From: DASYRM01 sp036004405
GTDB lineage: Bacteria; Acidobacteriota; Vicinamibacteria; Vicinamibacterales; UBA2999
NCBI GenBank assembly: GCA_036004405.1
Contig: DASYRM010000051.1
Location: 1 to 40,951 of the forward strand
Direction: 5' to 3'
DNA: 40,951 nt
The notes under the pieces were generated by a model that worked only from the letters and a program-made list of their open reading frames with translations, did not search any database and was not told the DNA's origin. The translations under genes were made by a program, and so were the position numbers. Below, piece by piece: positions 32,144-39,273 of the stretch. Positions within the stretch are counted from its first letter, which is position 1; every line of letters starts with the position of its first letter.

Positions 32144-32808
32144 ACCTTCTCCAGCACCAGGACGCGCCCCTTCTTGCCCCAGTCCATGCGCGCCTCGAGA
32201 TCCGGCCGCGAGCGGCAGCCCTCGAGCACGAACATCAGCCGCAGCATGTCTTTGTTGAGCAGCGTGATGTGCGACGGATCGAGGTCGTCGCTGGTGTTGA
32301 AGTCGAGCAGCGTCGGCGGGTTCGGGTGAAACCGCGTCGTCACGTAGATGAACTTCGAGGTCAGGCGCACCATGTTGGCCACCGCCCTTTTCACCTCGAG
32401 GACCGTCAGGTGTTCCAGCACCTCGCGGCAGATGACGAGGTCGTACGAGACGCCCTCCTTGATCTTGATCGAGGCGTCGCCCGCGTCGCCGATGACGATG
32501 CGATCCCTGACCTCTGGTGTCGCCAGCTGGAGGCTCATCTCGTTGTAGTCGATGCCGTCGGCCTCGATGCCAAGCTCGTGCAGCAGGTGCATCAGCGCGC
32601 CGGGACCGCACCCGAGGTCGATGACGCGCGTCGGCTGGAACACGTCTTTGATGAGCTGCGGGTTCTTTGCCTCGATGCGGCGGCGCGTCTCCAGCGAGTA
32701 GTTGTTGTCGCCGGCACGCCACTCCCCCAGCCAGTAGTTCTCGTCGTAGTGCTGCTGCCCCGTGGGTTTCTGCGCGAAGACGGCGGCTTCGAACTCGGTG
32801 ATGGTCAT
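32140..32808 (-). CDS. Class I SAM-dependent methyltransferase
   Basis: A 222-residue methyltransferase. The SAM-binding motif VIDLGCGPGALMHLLHELGIEADGID is followed by ICREVLEHL, the acceptor-side motif of UbiE/Coq5-like (Methyltransf_11/25) enzymes. The first 35 residues (QHYDENYWLGEWRAGDNNYSLETRRR) precede the domain and look like those of glycan-locus methyltransferases that modify sugars or cap chains. ATG 32808 overlaps the preceding stop as ATGA, and its own stop overlaps a CTG start. It is probably an O-methyltransferase for a sugar; the target is unknown. Confidence 0.85.
   Translation of the reverse strand: MTITEFEAAVFAQKPTGQQHYDENYWLGEWRAGDNNYSLETRRRIEAKNPQLIKDVFQPTRVIDLGCGPGALMHLLHELGIEADGIDYNEMSLQLATPEVRDRIVIGDAGDASIKIKEGVSYDLVICREVLEHLTVLEVKRAVANMVRLTSKFIYVTTRFHPNPPTLLDFNTSDDLDPSHITLLNKDMLRLMFVLEGCRSRPDLEARMDWGKKGRVLVLEKV
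32145..32152 (-). promoter_or_regulatory. Strong ribosome-binding site before a CTG start
   Basis: Read on the minus strand, GGAGAAGG runs from 32152 to 32145, then T, then CTG (32143-32141), which overlaps the TGA stop at 32142-32140. The GGAG part is five bases from the CTG. This site decides the start of the membrane protein downstream. Confidence 0.6.
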
Positions 32809-33254
32809 TGTTGATTCTGCTGCTCCTGCGTGTACTGTTGTAGAAGCCGGCTCGACGAGTCGAGCACGGTGTCCAGGTACACGATCTCGATGCCGTGTTC
32901 GCGGCAGATGACGGCCTGCTCGGGCGGCAGGCCGCGTTCGCGCCAGTCGCTCCCCTTCACGTAGTAGCGCGGGCGCAGCTGCCGCAGGACCGTCTCGGTA
33001 TCGATCTCGTAGATGTGCACGTAGTCGATGTAGCGGATCGCGTCGATCACCGTCGCGCGCTGCGTTTCGGTCAAGAGCGGCCGATGCTTGCTGCGGACGT
33101 AGCGGTCCGATGCGACGTTGCACAACACCGGCACGCCCAGCTCGCGCGCCGCCTTGAAGTAGGCGATGTGGCCGTGGTGCAGCGGATCGAAGGCCCCGTC
33201 CACCATCGCCACCTGCTGCCGGTAGTCCGCGAGCTGGTCGAAGGAAAGAATCAT
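32805..33254 (-). CDS. HIGH-superfamily nucleotidyltransferase (HldE-C/GCT-like)
   Basis: A 149-residue cytidylyl/adenylyltransferase. GAFDPLHHGHIAYF supplies the HXGH nucleotide-binding motif at about residues 20-33. RPLLTETQRATVIDAIRYID follows, and VKGSDW and SSSR are in the places of the KGXD and ISSTXXI-like motifs. It matches the nucleotidyltransferase domain of HldE (ADP-heptose synthesis) and glycerol-3-phosphate cytidylyltransferases. It has no kinase domain, so its phosphorylated substrate must be made elsewhere. ATG 33254 lies 37 bases after the epimerase gene, with no good ribosome-binding site. CTP or ATP use cannot be determined. Confidence 0.82.
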   Translation of the reverse strand: MILSFDQLADYRQQVAMVDGAFDPLHHGHIAYFKAARELGVPVLCNVASDRYVRSKHRPLLTETQRATVIDAIRYIDYVHIYEIDTETVLRQLRPRYYVKGSDWRERGLPPEQAVICREHGIEIVYLDTVLDSSSRLLQQYTQEQQNQQ

Positions 33255-33291
33255 CGGCTCTGGCTGCCCGCGGGTCGGAGGGCTCGAGCGA

Positions 33292-34425
33292 TCACGACAC
33301 CAGCAGCCCCTTCTGCTTCAGCTCGTCGAGCGCTTTGTCGAAGAAGTCGGCGGCGACGTCGGGCGTCGTTTTCGCCCACTCGACCAGCTCCCGGAACCCG
33401 TCCTCGAGCGCCACCTTCGGCTCGAAGCCCAGGAGCGTCTTGGCGCGGGTGATGTCCGCGGTGTTGTGGCGGATGTCGAACTTGCGGCCGGTGAGCGTCA
33501 CGTCGGGCTCGATCGACGTGCCGAGGATGCGATTGAGCATCCGCGCGATGTCGAGAATCGTCACCGTCTCGCCCGAGCCCACGTTCACCGGCAGGTAGTC
33601 GGCGCCCGACTTCTCGATCATGAGCACCAGGCAGTCCACGACGTCGTGCACCGACACGAAGTCGCGCAGCTGCCCGCCGTCCTCGAACACCATCGGCGGC
33701 TTGCCGTTGAGCAGACGGCTCAACCAGATCGCCGCGACGCCGGCGTACGGGTTGCTCAGGCTCTGGCGCGGACCGTAGACGTTGAAGAAGCGCGGCGCCA
33801 CGGCGGGAATGCCGTAGGTCTTGCCGATGAGCAACACCATCTCTTCCTGGTGGTACTTCGTCATCGAGTAGATGTTGTCGCGATAGAGCGTCTTGTGCTC
33901 GGGCGTCGGGATCGACTCGACGGGCGCGCGGCACACCGGGCAACGCTGCTCCCAGTCGCGCGCCGCCAGCTGCTCTTCCGGGCGGATCGCCGGATCCACC
34001 GCGCCGTGCGTGGCGCAGCGATAGGCACCCTCGCCGTAGACCCCGATCGACGAGGCCACGAGCACTTTCTGCACGTGGTGCTTCAGATTCACCAGCATGT
34101 CGAGCAGGAGCGCCGTGCCCCGCGTGTTGACGTCCACGTAGCGATCGACCTGATACATGCTCTGGCCGATGCTCACCGCCGCGGCGAAGTGCACGACGGC
34201 GTCGGCTTCGAGCACGAGCGGCTCGAACACGCCGCGGTCGCGCACGTCACCCTGGACGTAGCGTGCCTTCGGGTTGGCGTAGGACGGCCAGGTGCCGGAG
34301 CGGTGTACCTGCGGCTCGAGGTTGTCGAGGACGCTGACGCTGTAGCCGCGCGCGATCAGGCCGTCCACGAGATGGGAACCGATGTAGCCGGCTCCGCCGG
34401 TGACGAGAACGTGTCGGATGCTCAT
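33292..34425 (-). CDS. Extended SDR epimerase with Cys-X2-Cys insert
   Basis: A 377-residue NAD-dependent sugar-nucleotide epimerase. GGAGYIGSHL is at residues 10-19, SSIGVYG holds the Ser site, and YSMTK gives Tyr about 186 and Lys 190. Between these, residues 132-180 form an insert with Cys 137, Cys 162 and Cys 165 (RCPVC), a possible zinc site. In my recollection this insert marks a subgroup annotated as dTDP-L-rhamnose 4-epimerase-like, but I cannot verify that here. ATG 34425 overlaps the stop of paralogue C as ATGA. The long upstream frame is a shadow of paralogue C. Confidence 0.85.
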   Translation of the reverse strand: MSIRHVLVTGGAGYIGSHLVDGLIARGYSVSVLDNLEPQVHRSGTWPSYANPKARYVQGDVRDRGVFEPLVLEADAVVHFAAAVSIGQSMYQVDRYVDVNTRGTALLLDMLVNLKHHVQKVLVASSIGVYGEGAYRCATHGAVDPAIRPEEQLAARDWEQRCPVCRAPVESIPTPEHKTLYRDNIYSMTKYHQEEMVLLIGKTYGIPAVAPRFFNVYGPRQSLSNPYAGVAAIWLSRLLNGKPPMVFEDGGQLRDFVSVHDVVDCLVLMIEKSGADYLPVNVGSGETVTILDIARMLNRILGTSIEPDVTLTGRKFDIRHNTADITRAKTLLGFEPKVALEDGFRELVEWAKTTPDVAADFFDKALDELKQKGLLVS

Positions 34426-35405
34426 GTCAGGGGACTCACTTCGAACAGGTCTCCGGCACCGAGCGAGACCAATGCGGACCGCGCCATGGTCAAGTGGCGC
34501 CGCGAGAAGCCGTCGTTGGCGTGGTACGCCGTGGTGCGCACGCCGAGAAACGGCGCCAGGTACGAGAAGCCGCCATAGGTGCCCACGAACGCGCAGGCGC
34601 CGGCGACGGCCGCCGTCTGCGCCGCGAGATTGTCGCGCGGCTCGAGGTGGCGCGGCAGGCTCAGGACCCCGAGCGACTGCAGGTCGTCGCCGTCGTGATC
34701 GTCGAGTCGGAGGCCGGTGGCGAGCGAGACCACCGGGCCACGTTCGGCCAGCGCCTGCAGTGTGCGCCGGACGAAGGCGCGGTTCTCCTCGGTCGGCGGA
34801 AAGCAGTCGTTGAAATAGAACTTCACCGCCGTGTACGGCCGGTCGGGGCGCACGAACGGCGCCGCGGCGTCCGGCGCCAGCCGGGCATAGATGGCGTGCG
34901 CGTGCACCCACGACTCGTCCACGTGCCCCCACCAGAACGGGTTGAAGAGCGCGTACATGCTGGAGGGGTGCAACATCGACCGGTCGTGCACGTCGGTGGT
35001 GAGCTCGCGGAGCAGCTCGCGTTCGAATGCGAGCACCTGCGTCTGCTTCTGCTCGCCGTTGGCGGTCACCCGCTCGTCGTGCCGGCGGCGGAACTCCTCC
35101 GGCGTCAGGTAGTCGAACGTCTCGCGGTAGCCGCTGGCGAACGGGCGGTACCAGGAGGCGGTGCCGCCCCGCGAGACGATCAGCAGCCGCTCCGGCGCGA
35201 CGTGGAAGCGCGCCGCGAACCAGCGCAGGAACGGCAGCCAGTACAGCAGCTCGAAGCCCACTTCGCCGAGCCACGGGCCCGCGACGATGGTGTTGCCGCC
35301 GGCGGCGAGGTTGGCGAGCCCGCGCTCGAGCCGCGCCGCCTGCACGCGCGCCACCTGCGCGCTGATCCCGCGCCGCACCGCGTGAGGAACCAGCTGCTTC
35401 AACAC
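34422..35405 (-). CDS. Unrecognised GT-like protein, paralogue C
   Basis: A 327-residue protein, the shortest of three paralogues. It has IVAGPWLGEVGFELLYWLPFLRWF (about 40-63), ERLLIVSRGGTASWY, LTPEEF, NGEQKQ, LHPSSMYALF, YTAVKFYFNDCFPP and GTYGGFSYLAPFLGVRTTAYHAND near the C-terminus. It lacks the long basic N-terminal extension of A and B. GTG 35405 overlaps the NeuA-like stop by 7 bases and has GAGAAG upstream; the ATG at 35441 would overlap by 43 and is less likely. Function unknown; glycan transfer is the best guess from the locus and the GT-B-like C-terminus. Confidence 0.6.
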   Translation of the reverse strand: MLKQLVPHAVRRGISAQVARVQAARLERGLANLAAGGNTIVAGPWLGEVGFELLYWLPFLRWFAARFHVAPERLLIVSRGGTASWYRPFASGYRETFDYLTPEEFRRRHDERVTANGEQKQTQVLAFERELLRELTTDVHDRSMLHPSSMYALFNPFWWGHVDESWVHAHAIYARLAPDAAAPFVRPDRPYTAVKFYFNDCFPPTEENRAFVRRTLQALAERGPVVSLATGLRLDDHDGDDLQSLGVLSLPRHLEPRDNLAAQTAAVAGACAFVGTYGGFSYLAPFLGVRTTAYHANDGFSRRHLTMARSALVSLGAGDLFEVSPLT

Positions 35406-36112
35406 GCCGACTTCTCGAGACGCCTCTGGGCCTCGACCCAATCTTCCGGAGAGTCGATCGAGAGCGAGTCTCGCGCGTCAATCAAGAGAGGCACACATCG
35501 TTGCCCGTAAATGTTGCCAAAGCGGTCGATCGTGTCGCGCCGGAAGGCGTAGACCGTACCGTCTCGATAGTACGCAGGGCGGACGTCCTGCCGTCGCGTG
35601 ATGCGGGCTCCCTCCGGCAGGAACGGTCGAAGCGTTCCGTCCTCGATCTTCATCACGTAATCGGGAGACAGATGCTTTGGAACCTCCACCACCGTGACGA
35701 CGGAGTCTGGCCCCCCGGTCATCAGCAGGCTCAGCGCATCGTCGATGTGCTTCCACCGGCGGCAGGGAGACGTCGGCTGCAGCAGCACGACGTACTCGGG
35801 CGTCCAGCCATCCGCCATCACCCGGTCGATCGCGTGCCGGATCACGGGCAGCATCGGCGTGTCGTCGGCCGCCAGCTCCGGCGGGCGCATGAACGGCACC
35901 TCGATGCCCGCGTGTCGCCCGACGTTCGCGATCTCCTCGTCGTCGGTCGTCAGAACCACCCGGTCGACTCGGGCCACGTTCCTGGCGGCGTCGGCGACGT
36001 AATGAAGCAGCGTTCGGCCCGGAGTCAGCTCGCGCACGTTCTTCCGGGGCACGCCCTTCGACCCGCCGCGCGCCGGCACGATCGCGAGGACGCCGCCGGG
36101 GGGATTGCTCAC
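35399..36112 (-). CDS. neuA: Acylneuraminate cytidylyltransferase (copy 2)
   Basis: A 237-residue CMP-nulosonate synthetase. AIVPARGGSKGVPRKNVREL is the CTP-binding P-loop-like motif, with TTDDEEIANVG, LQPTSPCR and SIDSPEDWVEAQ at the C-terminus. It would activate the acid made by NeuB copy 2, two genes upstream. The start is GTG 36112, overlapping the methyltransferase stop as GTGA; the frame continues upstream only as a shadow. Its sequence is clearly different from copy 1 at 11325-12107, in line with two distinct CMP-sugars. Neu5Ac versus legionaminic acid cannot be told apart from the sequence. Confidence 0.88.
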   Translation of the reverse strand: MSNPPGGVLAIVPARGGSKGVPRKNVRELTPGRTLLHYVADAARNVARVDRVVLTTDDEEIANVGRHAGIEVPFMRPPELAADDTPMLPVIRHAIDRVMADGWTPEYVVLLQPTSPCRRWKHIDDALSLLMTGGPDSVVTVVEVPKHLSPDYVMKIEDGTLRPFLPEGARITRRQDVRPAYYRDGTVYAFRRDTIDRFGNIYGQRCVPLLIDARDSLSIDSPEDWVEAQRRLEKSAC

Positions 36113-37035
36113 GGGCGGGGGACGTTCTGCACCAGGCGGATCTCGCGGAACAGGTCGCGCACGGCCACCGGGTCGGGCAGCGCATCTGGCACCGGCGGCG
36201 CCAGCCGGCACAAGTAGCTGACGTGCAGGTGATCGGCCGCGTAGTCCACCGTGGTGATGGTGAACCCGGCCCGCCGCAGGTAGGCCTCCATCGTGTTCTG
36301 CGTCAGATAGTAGGGGTGGTCGATCTTGGTCGCGTCCTCCACCGACCAGTTGCGCAGGTAGGCGGCGCGGAAATCCACGATGTCGATGAAGAGCTGGCCG
36401 CGATCGGTGAGCAGATCGCGCACGCGCCGCAGGGTGCCGCCGGCGTCGAGCAGGTGATCGACCGTCTGGCAGATGATCACCAGGTCGAAGCGCCGCGAGC
36501 CGAAGTCGTGCTCTTCCACGAGCCCCGTGATCGTCTCCAGCCCGAACGCCCTCGCCTCCTCGACTTCGAGCGGCGCCGGATCGATGAGCGTGCCTTCGAG
36601 ATTGAACTCCTTGGCGAAGCGGCTGGCCACGACGCCGGTCGACCCGCCGATGTCGAGCATCGTCCGGAGCCCCGCGCCGCGGAGGAACGGCCGGATCATC
36701 GCGGCCCGATCCACGGCGTAGTCGCGCTGTTCGTCCTGAATGGACTTCGCGTCGATGAGGCGTCCGTGGAACGCGCTCACGAGCGGCCGGTAGATGCCGT
36801 CGTAGAAGCGGCCGTAGGCGGCGGCGGTCATCCGCGGGTTCAGGAACACGAGCCCGCAGCGCGCGCAGGCGGTCGCCGGCGCGGGATAGCCGTAGCGGTC
36901 GCGGTGCGTAATCGTGACCAGCCGCGTGCCGCCGCACAGGTTGCAGTCCGCCAGCCGCTCGCGCGGCTGGGCGGCAAAGTCGTAGCCGAGCGCGGCAATC
37001 CTGGCCGCGCGCTCCGGGGGAATCGTCGTCTGCAT
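36109..37035 (-). CDS. SAM methyltransferase with N-terminal zinc-ribbon
   Basis: A 308-residue methyltransferase with a small CXXC...CXXC metal site at the N-terminus (Cys 31, 34, 57, 60), then FLNPRMT. The SAM motif TMLDIGGSTGVVASRF follows at about residue 129 and IICQTVDHLLDAGG later. The layout matches the sugar C-methyltransferase-like proteins (Methyltransf_13 plus Methyltransf_23 type) but without their long C-terminal domain. It lies between NeuC and NeuA of the second nonulosonate set, so it may methylate that sugar or an associated one. ATG 37035 lies 13 bases after NeuC. The substrate is not known. Confidence 0.82.
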   Translation of the reverse strand: MQTTIPPERAARIAALGYDFAAQPRERLADCNLCGGTRLVTITHRDRYGYPAPATACARCGLVFLNPRMTAAAYGRFYDGIYRPLVSAFHGRLIDAKSIQDEQRDYAVDRAAMIRPFLRGAGLRTMLDIGGSTGVVASRFAKEFNLEGTLIDPAPLEVEEARAFGLETITGLVEEHDFGSRRFDLVIICQTVDHLLDAGGTLRRVRDLLTDRGQLFIDIVDFRAAYLRNWSVEDATKIDHPYYLTQNTMEAYLRRAGFTITTVDYAADHLHVSYLCRLAPPVPDALPDPVAVRDLFREIRLVQNVPRP

Positions 37036-37048
37036 GTGCTGATTCCGC

Positions 37049-38206
37049 TCAGTAAGTGAGGCGCTTTTCGACGGTCAGCAGCGCCGTCGCCAGGCAGTCG
37101 GCAATCCGGTGACCCGCGCGGCCGTCCCCGTACAGATGGTCGCTCGGCACGCGCCCGCGCGTGACGTGCGCGTGGATCGCCTCGGTGATCGCCAGGCGGT
37201 CGTGGCCGACGTCGATCACATTGGCGCCGCGCTCGCGCCCCTGCTGCCGCGAGCCGATGTTCACCGCGGGCACGCCGAGGAACGAACACTCGCGAATCGC
37301 GACGCTGCTGTTGCCGACGATGGCGGTGGAGTGCACCAGCAGCCGCAGAAAGTCTTCGGGATACATATTGCGGAACAGGTGGAACTGCGGCGGCTGCTCG
37401 CGCTCGCGGAACATCCGGATCCCTTTCGACGTGCCGTCGGACCCGGCGTCGGGGTTGGGCCAGAACCACAGCACCGGCAGACCGAACGCGGTGACGGAGT
37501 GAAGCGTCTCCTCGACCTGCGCTCGCGCCTCCTCATACTCCGTGGTGACCGGGTGCTGCATCACCACCAGGTAGCCCTTGGACAGGTCGGGCGTCGAGCC
37601 CACGCCGCCGTACTTCTGGAAGGGGTCGAAATCGAGCGCGGGGCGCGCCGCCACCTCGGCGGCAATGTCGATCGACGGACACCCGGTCACCACCACCGTG
37701 TCGCCGGGCTCGCCGAGCCGCAGCACGCGCTCGCGCGCCGCCGGCGTCGAGACCAGGTGCAGGTTCGACAGCTTCGTCACCGCGTGGCGCACCTTCTCGT
37801 CGATCGACCCGGTCACTTCTCCGCCCTGCACGTGCACGACCGGGATGTTCATGTACGACGCCGCCACGGCGGTGGCCAGCGTCTCGTAGCGGTCGGCCAC
37901 GGTCACCACCGCGTCCGGCTCGAGGTTGTCGAACACGGTGGCCAGTTCGGACAAGCCGATGCCGGTGGATTTGGCGGAAGTGACGAGGTTCTCCCCTTCG
38001 AGCACCATGTAGACGCGCTCGTCGATCTCGAACCCGTCGCGCTCGATGGCCTGCACCGCGTTGCCGTAGCGGTCGAGCAGCGCCGAGGCGGCGACGACGA
38101 GCTGCAGCTGCAGATCGGAGTGCTGCTTGATCGCCTGCAGAGCGGTGCGAATGCGCGAGTAGCTCGGACGCGCGGTGACGACGACGCAGATTTTTCGTTT
38201 GGGCAC
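37049..38206 (-). CDS. neuC: UDP-N-acetylglucosamine 2-epimerase (hydrolysing), NeuC-like
   Basis: A 385-residue hydrolysing UDP-HexNAc 2-epimerase giving ManNAc (or a related 2-epimer) plus UDP. ICVVVTARPSYSRIRTALQAI opens the first Rossmann domain, DRYETLATAVAA and HVQGGEVTGSIDEKVRHAVTKLS follow, and GNSSVAIRECSFLGVPAVNIGSRQQGR is the UDP-binding C-terminal motif. This is the NeuC/LegG rather than WecB form. I use the GTG at 38206, which matches the family's beginning. A CTG at 38227 overlaps the NeuB stop as CTGA and would add seven residues. With NeuB2 and NeuA2 it makes a complete NeuC-NeuB-NeuA set. Confidence 0.88.
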   Translation of the reverse strand: MPKRKICVVVTARPSYSRIRTALQAIKQHSDLQLQLVVAASALLDRYGNAVQAIERDGFEIDERVYMVLEGENLVTSAKSTGIGLSELATVFDNLEPDAVVTVADRYETLATAVAASYMNIPVVHVQGGEVTGSIDEKVRHAVTKLSNLHLVSTPAARERVLRLGEPGDTVVVTGCPSIDIAAEVAARPALDFDPFQKYGGVGSTPDLSKGYLVVMQHPVTTEYEEARAQVEETLHSVTAFGLPVLWFWPNPDAGSDGTSKGIRMFREREQPPQFHLFRNMYPEDFLRLLVHSTAIVGNSSVAIRECSFLGVPAVNIGSRQQGRERGANVIDVGHDRLAITEAIHAHVTRGRVPSDHLYGDGRAGHRIADCLATALLTVEKRLTY

Positions 38207-38223
38207 AGTGTCAGTGGAGGCGG

Positions 38224-39273
38224 TCAGGAGAGCCCTTCGACGTCCTCGGGCGCCAGCACGTGATCGATGGTCACGGCGCGGGTCAGGCGGCGGCCGACGA
38301 CCTCGTCGAGGCGATCGGGCGGCAGCCCGGTTCCTGGCTTCTTGACCAGGAGATGGTCGCGCGTCAGCACGGTGCCGGCGGGCAGGTCCTGCCCCGCCAC
38401 CAGGCTCCGGGTGAACAGCCGCCGCAGCGGCGCGGTCTCGACCGCCGACTGGTTCTTGTCGAGCGGATGCGCGCGCATCGTCTCGATGAAGCGCACGCCG
38501 TTCACGAGCTGGCGCAGCTCCGCGGTGGTCACCGACGCAATGACGTCGGGCCCGAACATTTCGCGCGACAGCGCGACGTGCACTTCGAGCACGTCGAGGC
38601 CGAGGGCGGCGCCGGCAAGCCCCGGATAGATCGTGGCCGAGTGATCCGACAGCCCCACCCAGCAACCGTAGCGCTCGCGGTAGACCGGCACCAGGTTGAG
38701 GCCGACGCGCTCGGGCGGACACGGATAGGCGGTGGTGCACTGCAGCACGCCCACCGGCCGGCCGCGCCCGCGGACGCGCGCCACGGCGGCGTCGGTCTCC
38801 TCGATCGGGCTCATGCCGGTCGAGAGCAGCACCGGCGCGCCGGTGTCGAGAATGCGATCGAGGAGCCGCGTGTTCGAGACCTCTCCAGAGGCGATCTTCC
38901 AGATCGGCTGCCCAACCCGCTCGAGCAGATCGACGGCCTCGATCGAGAACGGCGACGAGATAAAGAGCACGCCGCGCTCGCGGCAGTGATCGGCCAGCCC
39001 CTGCCACTGCGATTCGGTGAACTCCATGCGCTGCCAGTACTCGTAGCGCGTGGCGTCCTGCCGGCTGAACTTCACCCGGAACGGTTCCGACGGCGTGCTC
39101 TCGGCGGCGGCGATGTGGGTCTGGAACTTGACGGCGTCGGCGCCGGCGGTGGCAATGGCGTCGACGAACGCGTGCGCGAGCCCGAGGCTCCCGTCGTGGG
39201 TGAGCGCGACTTCGCCGATGATGAGGCACCGTCCGTGGCCGAGGCCCGAGAGTGCCGGATGGGTCGTGGTCAT
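38224..39273 (-). CDS. neuB: NeuB-family nonulosonic acid synthase (copy 2)
   Basis: A 349-residue PEP-dependent synthase with an SAF C-terminal domain. LIIGEVALTHDGSLGLA begins the barrel (Glu replacing the usual I-E-I-G-X-N-H context in part), then VKFQTHIAAAEST, IWKIASGEV, LSTGM, LQCTTAYPCPP and LGLDVLEVHVALSREM follow. The final 60 residues (LPAGTVLTRDHLLVKKPGTGL) form the SAF domain. It differs from copy 1 at the substrate-side loops and is adjacent to a NeuC, so ManNAc-derived Neu5Ac or a 6-deoxy relative is likely. ATG 39273 overlaps the preceding GT stop as ATGA. Confidence 0.88.
   Translation of the reverse strand: MTTTHPALSGLGHGRCLIIGEVALTHDGSLGLAHAFVDAIATAGADAVKFQTHIAAAESTPSEPFRVKFSRQDATRYEYWQRMEFTESQWQGLADHCRERGVLFISSPFSIEAVDLLERVGQPIWKIASGEVSNTRLLDRILDTGAPVLLSTGMSPIEETDAAVARVRGRGRPVGVLQCTTAYPCPPERVGLNLVPVYRERYGCWVGLSDHSATIYPGLAGAALGLDVLEVHVALSREMFGPDVIASVTTAELRQLVNGVRFIETMRAHPLDKNQSAVETAPLRRLFTRSLVAGQDLPAGTVLTRDHLLVKKPGTGLPPDRLDEVVGRRLTRAVTIDHVLAPEDVEGLS

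Noticed and set aside
33251..33943. Minus-strand frame of 230 codons overlapping the epimerase
   Set aside because: It is a shadow frame without motifs; the epimerase and nucleotidyltransferase explain the region.
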